Part shown: positions 9,413 through 16,154 of the stretch, one piece after another
How the letters are laid out: each line of letters opens with the position of its first letter
How positions within the stretch are numbered: position 1 is the first letter of the stretch
Origin: an uncultured Lachnospiraceae bacterium
Lineage (GTDB): Bacteria; Bacillota; Clostridia; Lachnospirales; Lachnospiraceae
Length of the DNA stretch: 20,366 nucleotides
Reading direction: 5' to 3'
Assembly: GCA_902476645.1 (NCBI GenBank)
Contig: CABSEG010000050.1
Span: 1-20,366 of the forward strand
Position numbers and translations under genes: made by a program
The notes under the pieces: model-generated
Databases searched by the model: none
Told to the model about the DNA's origin: nothing
The model's input: the letters and a program-made list of their open reading frames with translations, nothing else

Positions 9413-9457
9413 TGCCGCCGTCTGGTTTTATAAAAAAGACAGAATCAGGCGGCGGCA
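9413..9457 (+). other. GC-rich 12-bp hairpin between rpoD and trmK
   Basis: TGCCGCCGTCTG (9413-9424) pairs with CAGGCGGCGGCA (9446-9457) over 12 bp, including one G-U pair, around a 21-base AT-rich loop. No T-run follows on the plus strand, so it is not a standard intrinsic terminator. It could slow or attenuate transcription, stabilise the rpoD mRNA end, or be a processing site. Its existence is directly visible; its role is inferred. Confidence 0.55.
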
Positions 9458-9496
9458 GGGCAACAGGAGAAAAAAGAAGAGACGGAGAAAAATTTT

Positions 9497-10189
9497 ATGC
9501 AGTTATCAAAGCGTTTACTTGCAGTTTCCAATCTGGTGACTTGTACGGGCTGTTTGGCAGACGTGGGTACCGATCACGGATACATACCTATTTATTTAAC
9601 AGAGGCGGGGAAAATATCCAGGGCTATTGCCATGGATATTAACAAGGGTCCTCTTGAAAGGGCCAGGGAGCATATCCGGCAAAAAAAATTGGAAGATCGG
9701 ATAGAGACAAGATTAAGCGACGGAGTGATGGCCCTTCAGCCCGGAGAAGTGCAGACTGTGGTAATTGCGGGCATGGGAGGCAATCTGATCCAAAAGATTT
9801 TAAGAGAAGGAAGAGAAATTCTCTTCCAGACAGAGGAGTGCATCCTGCAGCCACAGTCTGAAATTGAGCTGGTACGAAAATGTTTGCAGGAAGAAGGGTA
9901 CTGTATCCAGGAAGAGGATATGGTTTGGGAGGATGGCCAATACTATCCCATGATGCGTGTTATCCATGGTTCTATGAATCTTTTGGATATAATAGAATAT
10001 AGGTATGGGCCCTGTCTGCTAAAGAAAAAGCATCCATGTCTTGTTAGATATCTAAAACAGGAGGAAGAGAAGTGGCTGGGCGTGTTACAAAAGCTGAAGG
10101 AGCAACATACGGAGCGGGCTGAACAGAGGATCGGGGACGTTACAGATCAGCTTGCGCAGATTCAAAGAGCAAAGGAGAGGATGAGATGA
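9497..10189 (+). CDS. trmK: tRNA (adenine(22)-N(1))-methyltransferase TrmK family
   Basis: SAM-dependent Rossmann-fold methyltransferase expected to methylate A22 in the D-arm of certain tRNAs. The SAM-binding motif is CLADVGTDHGYIPIYL (about residues 19-34), followed by the acidic AMDINKGP at the end of strand 2 and VVIAGMGGNLI (about 87-97), a family hallmark. A helical C-terminal extension of about 70 residues is rich in Glu/Lys/Gln and probably coiled-coil, as in Bacillus TrmK. Length (230) is usual. The ATG has only a modest GGAG about 9 bases upstream. The order rpoD-trmK-Nif3 family protein is the same as sigA-yqfN-yqfO in Bacillus subtilis, which supports the call. Its stop overlaps the next start as ATGA, indicating translational coupling. 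Confidence 0.92.
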   Translation: MQLSKRLLAVSNLVTCTGCLADVGTDHGYIPIYLTEAGKISRAIAMDINKGPLERAREHIRQKKLEDRIETRLSDGVMALQPGEVQTVVIAGMGGNLIQKILREGREILFQTEECILQPQSEIELVRKCLQEEGYCIQEEDMVWEDGQYYPMMRVIHGSMNLLDIIEYRYGPCLLKKKHPCLVRYLKQEEEKWLGVLQKLKEQHTERAEQRIGDVTDQLAQIQRAKERMR

Positions 10190-10974
10190 AAGCAGACACA
10201 TTGATAGAATTGCTGGAGAGGTCTTACCCCAGGCAGCTTGCCGAAAGTTGGGATAATCCAGGGTTGCTGGCAGGCAGAAGGGAGAAAGAAGTACATAAAA
10301 TATTTCTGGCGCTGGATGCCACAGATGAGGTGATAGAAAAGGCGATTGGGGTTGGGGCCGACTTTTTGCTGACCCACCACCCTCTACTGTTTAGTCCTGT
10401 CAAGCAGGTGAGTACGGATACCATGGTGGGAAGAAGACTGATTCGCATGATACAGGCAGATCTTACTTATTATGCCATGCACACGAATTACGATGTTGTA
10501 ACCATGGCTCCTTTAAGCGGACAGATGCTTGGACTTTTGAATCAAAATGTATTGGAGGTTACACGGCGGGATGAGAAAACCGGAGTAGAAGAGGGATTTG
10601 GAAGGATAGGATCATTGCCGCAACCTATGAGTCTGGAGGGATGCGGGGAGTTAGTAAAAAAGATTTTCGGGCTGGAACATGTAAAGATTTTTGGGGATTT
10701 AAAAAGTATGGTCACAAAAGCCGCCATTTCACCAGGGTCGGGTAAGAGCATGATTGCCCCTGCCATTCAGGCGGGAGCGGAGGTTTTGATCACTGGAGAT
10801 ATCGGACATCACGAGGGAATCGATGCCAGAGCAGAAGGGCTGGCGATTGTTGACGCCGGACATTATGGACTGGAACATATTTTTATAGACCACATGGCGG
10901 GGTTTTTAAGAGAGCAATGTCCTGGGTTGGAGATTATTCAGGAGGAGATCAAAAATCCATTTCAGATTATCTGA
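10186..10974 (+). CDS. Nif3-like dinuclear metal center protein (YqfO/YbgI family)
   Basis: Member of the NIF3/DUF34 family, hexameric toroidal proteins with a two-metal site. Biochemical role is still unsettled; GTP cyclohydrolase 1 type 2 is a frequent but doubtful database name. Candidate metal ligands are present: His64-His65 (LLTHHPLLF), His99 and Asp103 (AMHTNYD), His226 and Glu230 (AGHYGLEHIF). At 262 residues it is the short form, without the PII-like insertion found in Bacillus YqfO. The start overlaps the trmK stop by four bases, so translation is probably coupled. Constant pairing of these two genes hints at a shared function. Confidence 0.92.
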   Translation: MKADTLIELLERSYPRQLAESWDNPGLLAGRREKEVHKIFLALDATDEVIEKAIGVGADFLLTHHPLLFSPVKQVSTDTMVGRRLIRMIQADLTYYAMHTNYDVVTMAPLSGQMLGLLNQNVLEVTRRDEKTGVEEGFGRIGSLPQPMSLEGCGELVKKIFGLEHVKIFGDLKSMVTKAAISPGSGKSMIAPAIQAGAEVLITGDIGHHEGIDARAEGLAIVDAGHYGLEHIFIDHMAGFLREQCPGLEIIQEEIKNPFQII

Positions 10975-10990
10975 CAGGAGGGAGCGCGGC

Positions 10991-12658
10991 ATGATGGAGA
11001 CAGAGATCACAGTTCAAGTGGAGGGAAAAGAGAAAAACTATCCCAAGGGGATCACTTATCTGGAGATTGCAAAGGAATATCAAACGGAAAAGCCATGGGA
11101 TATTGTGCTGGTTTGGGAAAACAACCGACTTAGAGAGTTGTATCAGAAATTAGAACGTCCCTGTAAGCTTTCATTTGTGACAACGGCAGATAAAATGGGA
11201 TTTGGCGCATACAGAAGGAGTTTGGTGCTGCTTTTAATGAAAGCCATTTATCATGAAGGCGGACATAAACATGTGAAAGAGGCGTGTGCTCACTATGCGG
11301 TTGGAAATGGGTTTTACTGTACCCTGGAGGCAAGTTTTCCCCTGACACAGGATTTTTTAGACAGAGTGAAAGCCTATATGAGACGATTGGTAGAGGAAAA
11401 GGTTCCCATTGAGAAAAAGAATATCCACACAGATGAGGCTATCGCTTTATTTGGCTCCTATGGGATGAGAGATAAGGAGAAGCTGTTTCATTACCGGAGA
11501 GTATCCAGAGTGAATTTATATTCCATCGGAGATTTTGAGGACTATAATTACGGCTACATGGTGCCGGATACCTCTTACCTGAAATGCTTTGACCTGATGC
11601 TGTATGACGAAGGCTTTGTGCTGCTGATGCCAAACCGGAAGAATCCCCGGGAGCTCCCGGTATTTGCGCCATCCAGAAAAATTTTTGAGGTTCAAAAGGA
11701 GTCTCTGGAATGGGGGAAACGCCTAGAAGTTTCCACAGTGGGTGCGCTAAACGACTATATTGTGCATCAGGATATTCACGATTTAATCTTAATCCAGGAG
11801 GCGCTTCAGGAGCAGAAGATCGCCAAGATTGCAGAGCAGATTGCTTCGAACCCACAGGTAGGGATTGTGATGATTTCCGGCCCCTCATCCTCAGGGAAAA
11901 CAACCTTTTCCCATCGCCTTTCCATCCAGCTGGCAGCAAGGGGGTTAAAGCCCCACCCCATACCGGTGGACGATTATTTTATTAATCGCAATGACACGCC
12001 ACTGGATGAGTTTGGAAAGCACAATTTTGAATGTCTGGAAGCCCTGGATGTGGAATTGTTTAACCGGGATATGGCTGCGCTGTTGGCCGGCAGAGAAGTG
12101 GAATTGCCTACCTACAACTTTAAAACAGGCATGCGGGAATACAGAGGAAAATATAAAAGGCTGGGAAAGGATGACATCCTGGTCATTGAGGGGATTCACT
12201 GTCTGAACGAAAAAATGTCCTATGCCCTGCCAAAAGAGAAAAAGTTTAAAATTTATATCAGTGCTCTGACACAGCTAAACATTGATGAGCACAACCGAAT
12301 TCCCACCACGGATGGGCGGTTGCTTCGGAGGATTGTGCGGGATGCCAGAACCAGGGGAACGGAAGCCAGAAAGACCATAGCAATGTGGGATTCCGTGCGC
12401 AGGGGCGAGGAATCTTATATTTTTCCATTTCAGGAGGAGGCGGACGTGATGTTTAATTCCGCTTTGATTTATGAGTTTGCCGCATTGAAAATTTATGCGG
12501 AACCATTGTTATTTGGCATCGGCCGCGGGGAACCGGAATACCAGGAGGCGAAACGGCTGTTGAAATTTCTGGATTACTTTGTAGGGATTCCGGATGACAA
12601 TATACCAGTAAATTCCATTCTCAGAGAGTTTGTGGGAGGAAGCTGCTTTGATGTATAA
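10991..12658 (+). CDS. nucleoside kinase with N-terminal TGS/ThrRS-like domains (uridine kinase family)
   Basis: 555-residue fusion. The N-terminus (about residues 1-65) resembles a TGS domain. About residues 65-250 resemble the second additional domain of threonyl-tRNA synthetase, with HEGGHKHVKEACAHY and LFGSYGMRDKEKLFHYRR-type segments. The C-terminal half is a phosphoribulokinase/uridine kinase-type P-loop kinase: Walker A GPSSSGKTTF at about 296-305, PIPVDDYFINR, YNFKTGMREY, and ILVIEGIHCLNE with the Walker B. It likely phosphorylates a nucleoside using ATP or GTP; the exact substrate is not determinable. The architecture is known from Clostridia, Thermotoga and spirochaetes. CAGGAGGGAG precedes tandem ATG codons at 10991 and 10994; the first is chosen. 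It begins 16 bases after the preceding gene. Confidence 0.9.
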   Translation: MMETEITVQVEGKEKNYPKGITYLEIAKEYQTEKPWDIVLVWENNRLRELYQKLERPCKLSFVTTADKMGFGAYRRSLVLLLMKAIYHEGGHKHVKEACAHYAVGNGFYCTLEASFPLTQDFLDRVKAYMRRLVEEKVPIEKKNIHTDEAIALFGSYGMRDKEKLFHYRRVSRVNLYSIGDFEDYNYGYMVPDTSYLKCFDLMLYDEGFVLLMPNRKNPRELPVFAPSRKIFEVQKESLEWGKRLEVSTVGALNDYIVHQDIHDLILIQEALQEQKIAKIAEQIASNPQVGIVMISGPSSSGKTTFSHRLSIQLAARGLKPHPIPVDDYFINRNDTPLDEFGKHNFECLEALDVELFNRDMAALLAGREVELPTYNFKTGMREYRGKYKRLGKDDILVIEGIHCLNEKMSYALPKEKKFKIYISALTQLNIDEHNRIPTTDGRLLRRIVRDARTRGTEARKTIAMWDSVRRGEESYIFPFQEEADVMFNSALIYEFAALKIYAEPLLFGIGRGEPEYQEAKRLLKFLDYFVGIPDDNIPVNSILREFVGGSCFDV

Positions 12659-12663
12659 GCAGC

Positions 12664-12693
12664 TTGACAGTTAGAAAGATTTTGTGATACAAT
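12664..12693 (+). promoter_or_regulatory. rnpB promoter
   Basis: Perfect -35 TTGACA (12664-12669), 18-base spacer, and -10 TACAAT (12688-12693). The start point expected about 7 bases downstream falls at about 12700, exactly where the P1 helix of RNase P RNA begins. The -35 lies only 6 bases after the nucleoside kinase stop codon. Confidence 0.85.
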
Positions 12694-12700
12694 GCCAAAC

Positions 12701-13052
12701 ATGCATAAGTAGAATAAATGATCGCGGATGGCAAGCCGAAAGGTGCCGTACGAGGAAAGTCCGGGCTTCACAGGGCAGGATGCCGGATAACGTCCGGTGG
12801 AGGCGACTCTAAGGATAGTGCAACAGAAATGTACCGCCCTTTTTCGAAGGGTAAGGGTGGAAGGGCAGTGTAAGAGACTACCGTCTCCCTGGTAACAGGG
12901 AGGGCATATGTAAACCCCATCCGAAGCAAGACCGAATAAAAGCATATGGCGGCCCGTCAGCTTTAGGTAGGTCGCTTGAGTACAGCGGTAACGCTGTGCC
13001 TAGATAGATGATCATTCACGACATAACCCGGCTTATCGTTCTGCTTATGCAT
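12701..13052 (+). ncRNA. rnpB: RNase P RNA component
   Basis: Catalytic RNA that cleaves the 5' leader from precursor tRNAs. The universally conserved CR-I is present as GAGGAAAGTCCGGGCTTC (12752-12769). CR-II/III features follow: ACAGAAA near 12823 and GGTAAGGGTGGAA near 12850. The 3' conserved segment is ACATAACCCGGCTTATCG (13021-13038). The ends form a closing P1 helix: ATGCATAAGTAGAA (12701-12714) pairs with TTCTGCTTATGCAT (13039-13052), with one G-U pair. A run of six T follows directly, so P1 may also serve as the terminator. The presence of P6/P16-type segments was not resolved, so type A versus B is left open, although type A would be expected in Clostridia. Confidence 0.95.
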
Positions 13053-13057
13053 TTTTT
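13039..13057 (+). terminator. rnpB: terminator-like U-run after the RNase P P1 helix
   Basis: The 3' arm of P1 (13039-13052) is followed at once by TTTTTT, so the long-range P1 helix is positioned like an intrinsic terminator stem. Alternatively transcription ends a little downstream and the RNA is trimmed. Confidence 0.5.
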
Positions 13058-13155
13058 ATGCCATTTTACGGAAAAATTGTATATAAAATCTGTACCAGTT
13101 ATCACATACTATGTGGAAAGAGGGAAATATTATCAATAAACGACATGTAAAGGAA

Positions 13156-13184
13156 TTGACAAATCTGACAGGGTCGATTATGAT
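13156..13184 (+). promoter_or_regulatory. promoter of the DUF3793-flavodoxin operon
   Basis: TTGACA (13156-13161), 17-base spacer, TATGAT (13179-13184). This is near consensus for the primary sigma factor. The predicted start site (about 13190) lies directly before the first GTTAG palindrome, so a protein bound there would block initiation or early elongation. Confidence 0.85.
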
Positions 13185-13194
13185 AATATAGGAA

Positions 13195-13210
13195 GTTAGC
13201 TATAACTAAC
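13195..13210 (+). promoter_or_regulatory. operator-like palindrome 1 (putative iron-regulator box)
   Basis: GTTAGCTATAACTAAC, an inverted repeat with GTTAG/CTAAC arms, lies at about +5 to +20 relative to the predicted start. TTAG/CTAA palindromes of this type resemble DtxR/IdeR-family iron-regulator boxes. A second near-identical copy lies at 13261-13278. Binding protein not identified in the window. Confidence 0.6.
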
Positions 13211-13218
13211 AATATAAG

Positions 13219-13258
13219 CTTTTCCTAGTGCAGCCTGTCTGCACTTCTTTTTGAAAAG
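13219..13258 (+). terminator. terminator-like hairpin in the DUF3793 leader
   Basis: AGTGCAG (13227-13233) pairs with CTGCACT (13239-13245) around a CCTGT loop and is followed by TCTTTTT, which fits an intrinsic terminator. An outer helix CTTTTC (13219-13224)/GAAAAG (13253-13258) can extend it. It lies between promoter and start codon, so it may attenuate expression. Confidence 0.6.
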
Positions 13259-13260
13259 AT

Positions 13261-13278
13261 AGTTAGCTAAAACTAACT
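13261..13278 (+). promoter_or_regulatory. operator-like palindrome 2 (putative iron-regulator box)
   Basis: AGTTAGCTAAAACTAACT, a near copy of palindrome 1, sits just upstream of the AAAGGATGA ribosome binding region. The GTTAG half of copy 1 can also pair in RNA with the CTAAC half of copy 2, enclosing the hairpin between them. Confidence 0.6.
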
Positions 13279-13292
13279 GGAAAGGATGATGT

Positions 13293-13862
13293 ATGAAAGC
13301 ACGGCAGACATTTGAACAATTGCTGGTAACCCATTGTGCGCCGACGCTTGCAGGGCTTAAGATGGCCAGTCTGTTTAATTATGAGCACGGCGGAAAAGAA
13401 CAGCTTCAGCAGGTACTTTCTTTTTGGAAGGCTCAGCTGAAGGCATACGGTTTGCATCTGGATATTCTAAGAGAAAATCCGAAGAAGGCACTGGTCTATG
13501 TGTACTGGGAACAGAAGCTGGAATGTCTGATGCAGAAAGAACAGGTACGCAGGATATTAATGGACTGTGGATATGAGCAGCTGGAAACAGGTAACGTTTT
13601 GGAACAACTAAAATTGCGCATGACCGGTTCTGGATGCTTTCCTCACGAAATAGGTCTGTTTCTGGGATATCCCCTTGCCGACGTCATTGGGTTTATAGAG
13701 AATCAGGGGAAGAACTGCTGCATGTGCGGTTATTGGAAGGTGTACTGTGATGAATATCAGGCCAAGAAAACCTTTAGGCAGTATACCAGGTGCCGTATGC
13801 TATACCAACAGATGTTTCAGGAGGGCGTTTCTGTGGTTCAGCTAATTGGCGCGAGAGCTTAA
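13293..13862 (+). CDS. DUF3793 family protein
   Basis: Small cytosolic protein (189 residues) of the uncharacterised DUF3793 family, recognised by its early HCAPTLAGLKMASLF segment, ALVYVYWEQKLE, FPHEIGLFLGYPLADVIGFIENQG, and the cysteine-containing CCMCGYWKVYCDEYQAKKTF near the C-terminus. The cysteines (CCMC) could bind metal or a cluster, but this is not shown. No signal peptide or membrane segment is seen. The start at 13293 follows AAAGGATGA. It lies 22 bases upstream of a flavodoxin gene and shares its promoter and putative iron-responsive leader. Context therefore suggests a role in the low-iron response or in iron/Fe-S metabolism. The biochemical activity is unknown. Confidence 0.85.
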   Translation: MKARQTFEQLLVTHCAPTLAGLKMASLFNYEHGGKEQLQQVLSFWKAQLKAYGLHLDILRENPKKALVYVYWEQKLECLMQKEQVRRILMDCGYEQLETGNVLEQLKLRMTGSGCFPHEIGLFLGYPLADVIGFIENQGKNCCMCGYWKVYCDEYQAKKTFRQYTRCRMLYQQMFQEGVSVVQLIGARA

Positions 13863-13884
13863 AACAAACAGGAGGATAATCAAG

Positions 13885-14310
13885 ATGAGTAAGATTGCAG
13901 TTGTATTTTGGAGCGGAACCGGAAATACGGAGGCTATGGCCGGGTTTGTGGAAGAAGGGGCCAAAGCTGTAGGGGCAGAGGTTGTAAAATATGATCCCGA
14001 AGACTTTACCAAGGAGATGGTAAAAGATTACGATGCCATTGCATTTGGTTGCCCTGCTATGGGAGATGAGGAACTGGAGGAGACGGTATTTGCCCCGATG
14101 TTCGACACTGTGAAGGACAGCCTTTCCGGGAAAAGGATTGCTCTGTTTGGATCCTATGACTGGGGTCAAGGGGACTGGATGGAATCCTGGAAGCAGACTT
14201 GTCTGGAGGCAGGAGCAATATTAGGCAATGAACCTGTGATCGCGAATAACGAGCCGGATGATGAAGCCGCAGAGAAATTAAAGGAAATGGGGAAAGTTTT
14301 AGCATCATAA
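13885..14310 (+). CDS. flavodoxin (short-chain, clostridial type)
   Basis: FMN-binding electron carrier of 141 residues. The N-terminal VVFWSGTGNTEAMAG is the phosphate-binding loop. FGCPAMGDEELEETVF and ALFGSYDWGQGDWMESW provide the two isoalloxazine-contact loops. Flavodoxins commonly replace ferredoxin when iron is scarce, which fits the upstream GTTAG boxes. The ATG at 13885 has GGAGGA (13871-13876) 8 bases upstream; the longer reading frame from 13846 overlaps the previous gene and lacks a site. A terminator-like hairpin follows, so this is the last gene of a two-gene operon. Confidence 0.95.
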   Translation: MSKIAVVFWSGTGNTEAMAGFVEEGAKAVGAEVVKYDPEDFTKEMVKDYDAIAFGCPAMGDEELEETVFAPMFDTVKDSLSGKRIALFGSYDWGQGDWMESWKQTCLEAGAILGNEPVIANNEPDDEAAEKLKEMGKVLAS

Positions 14311-14322
14311 AGGAAAATCGTG

Positions 14323-14357
14323 GGGAGTTCATAAGAATTATCTTATGGGCTCCCTTT
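14323..14357 (+). terminator. terminator of the flavodoxin operon
   Basis: Stem of 14 pairs: GGGAGTTCATAAGA (14323-14336) with TCTTATGGGCTCCC (14341-14354), including two G-U pairs, and loop ATTA. A short TTT follows. It separates the flavodoxin operon from the suf genes. Confidence 0.75.
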
Positions 14358-14377
14358 GTCACCTTGCAGGAAAGACC

Positions 14378-14405
14378 TTGAAAATTTAACAGAGTGTAGT
14401 ATAAT
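14378..14405 (+). promoter_or_regulatory. promoter of the sufC-sufB operon
   Basis: TTGAAA (14378-14383), 16-base spacer, perfect -10 TATAAT (14400-14405). The leader to the sufC start is about 80 bases. It contains the short inverted repeat TGACA-N6-TGTCA (14424-14439), a possible operator just past the start site. Confidence 0.7.
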
Positions 14406-14493
14406 GAGACAGTTGGAACATGATGACAGTGTAATGTCAGACAAGTTAACATATAGATGTTTCATAGTACAGAGGAAAGAAAGTGGTAGGACA

Positions 14494-15234
14494 ATGCTGA
14501 AAGTAGAACATTTATCTTTTGATGTCCAGGAATCCGGTAAACAGCAGGAGATTGTCAGAGACGTCAGTTTCCAGGTAGAGGATGGGGAAATGCTGGTCAT
14601 CACTGGGCCAAACGGCGGTGGGAAATCCACGATTGCCAAGTTATTGATGGGAATTGAAAGACAGACGGCGGGCAGCATCATTCTGGATGGCGAGGACATC
14701 AGCTGTTTATCGATAGATGAGAGGGCAAAGGCCGGTCTTGGATTTGCATTCCAGCAGCCTCCCAGATTTAAAGGTATGACTGTAAAACGACTTTTGACCT
14801 TGGCGGCAGGAAAAGAAATCTCCGAGGCAGATTGCTGTGGTCTGTTAAGCAGCGTGGGCCTTTGCGCCAAGGATTATATTAACCGGGAAGTAGATGCCAC
14901 GCTCTCAGGAGGAGAGATGAAGCGGGTAGAGATCGCCACCGTTTTGGCCGGAGAGCATAAGGTGTGTATCTTTGACGAGCCGGAGGCTGGGATTGACTTA
15001 TGGAGTTTTTCGATGCTGGTAAAGCAGTTTGAAAAGATTCACAGAGAAAAAAGGCAGGCATTGCTCTTGATCTCCCATCAGGAGCGCATTATCCAGATGG
15101 CAGATCGTATTCTGGTGATTCGGGACGGAGAAGTGGAGCATATGGGCACAAAGGAAGAAATTTATCCCAGATTGTTTGCGGGAGAGCAGGATTCCTGCAG
15201 TTGCAGACAGGTGAAGGGGGGCGAATTGCTATGA
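14494..15234 (+). CDS. sufC: SufC-type Fe-S assembly ATPase
   Basis: ABC-type ATPase of the SUF/SMS Fe-S cluster scaffold, 246 residues, soluble. Walker A is GPNGGGKS (residues 38-45), Q-loop FAFQQPP, ABC signature LSGGEMKR (137-144), Walker B CIFDEPEAGID (158-168) with the SufC-typical EAGID, and the switch His in LISHQER. The end carries a Cys-Ser-Cys. The start at ATG 14494 is chosen because the homology begins there; the open frame extends upstream only through the promoter region. Its stop overlaps the next start as ATGA, so the partner scaffold is translationally coupled. No sufS, sufU or second scaffold gene is visible. Confidence 0.93.
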   Translation: MLKVEHLSFDVQESGKQQEIVRDVSFQVEDGEMLVITGPNGGGKSTIAKLLMGIERQTAGSIILDGEDISCLSIDERAKAGLGFAFQQPPRFKGMTVKRLLTLAAGKEISEADCCGLLSSVGLCAKDYINREVDATLSGGEMKRVEIATVLAGEHKVCIFDEPEAGIDLWSFSMLVKQFEKIHREKRQALLLISHQERIIQMADRILVIRDGEVEHMGTKEEIYPRLFAGEQDSCSCRQVKGGELL

Positions 15235-16154
15235 AGCTGGATCAGGTGACAAAAAAAGTACTAAAAGTAATCGACAGCCGGGGATTTATCCAAAAGGGAG
15301 CGTTTCATCTGCGTGCGAATGGACAGACTCTGTGCCACGGGGACAGCGAGCATATCCGCATTGTGAAAAAAGAAGATAAAAGCGGAATTGATGTTTTCAT
15401 TGACGGAGACACCCGCGGGGAGCAGGTGCACATTCCGGTGGTATTGTCCCAAAGCGGCTTATCAGAAGTGGTATATAATGATTTCTATGTGGCTGACGGG
15501 GCGGAAGTGACCATCGTGGCAGGTTGTGGCATTCACAACGATGGATGCGTGGACAGTCGGCATGACGGCATTCATTCATTTCATATTGGAGAAAACGCCA
15601 CAGTAACTTATGTGGAGGATCACTATGGAGAAGGAGAGGGGACAGGTGGAAAAATTCTAAATCCGGTCACAAATATTTTTGTGGGGAAGCATTCCGTATT
15701 CTATCTGGAAACCTCCCAGGTTCGCGGTGTGGATTCTACGATTCGGGAAACGCATATTGAGTTGGAAGAAGATGCGAAGCTGAATGTGACGGAAAAGCTA
15801 ATGACTCATAAGAATCAGACGGCCGTCTCCAATATGGATGTTTTGCTTAAGGGACAGGGAAGTTCAGCCAGGATTATCTCCCGATCCGTGGCAAAAGAAA
15901 CCTCTCGGCAGACCTTCCATCCAAAGGCTATCGGGGAGAATGCCTGCCATGCGCATATTCAGTGTGATTCCATCATTATGGATAAGGCCAATGTTTGCTC
16001 CATACCGGAAATTGACGCCAGACATGTGGATGCTCAAATTATTCATGAGGCTGCTATCGGCCGTATCAACGATGAGCAGATTACCAAGCTTCGGACTTTT
16101 GGCCTGAATGAAGAGGAGGCAGAGGCAGTAATCATCGAGAACTTTCTTTGCTAG
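15231..16154 (+). CDS. sufB: short SufB/SufD-type Fe-S scaffold protein (SmsB-like)
   Basis: Beta-helix scaffold protein on which SufC drives Fe-S cluster assembly or transfer. At 307 residues it is much shorter than SufB (about 480) and matches the minimal single-scaffold form found in archaea and Clostridia. The SufBD core is clear: ETSQVRGVDSTIRETHIEL, FHPKAIGENACHAHIQCDSI and IPEIDARHVDAQIIHEAAIG. Candidate cluster or catalytic residues are Cys245, Glu260 and His272. The start at 15231 (ATGA overlap with sufC, AAGGGGGG 10 bases upstream) is preferred over the upstream in-frame ATG at 15201 inside sufC. A homomeric SufB2C2 complex is inferred because only one scaffold gene exists. Confidence 0.9.
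   Translation: MKLDQVTKKVLKVIDSRGFIQKGAFHLRANGQTLCHGDSEHIRIVKKEDKSGIDVFIDGDTRGEQVHIPVVLSQSGLSEVVYNDFYVADGAEVTIVAGCGIHNDGCVDSRHDGIHSFHIGENATVTYVEDHYGEGEGTGGKILNPVTNIFVGKHSVFYLETSQVRGVDSTIRETHIELEEDAKLNVTEKLMTHKNQTAVSNMDVLLKGQGSSARIISRSVAKETSRQTFHPKAIGENACHAHIQCDSIIMDKANVCSIPEIDARHVDAQIIHEAAIGRINDEQITKLRTFGLNEEEAEAVIIENFLC

Noticed and set aside
11439..11939. 166-codon minus-strand frame
   Set aside because: It lies antisense within the nucleoside kinase, which has clear domain motifs and a good start.
13195..13278. Riboswitch for the DUF3793-flavodoxin leader
   Set aside because: No FMN or other known aptamer core is recognisable; the block consists of two palindromes and one small hairpin, which fits operator and terminator elements better.
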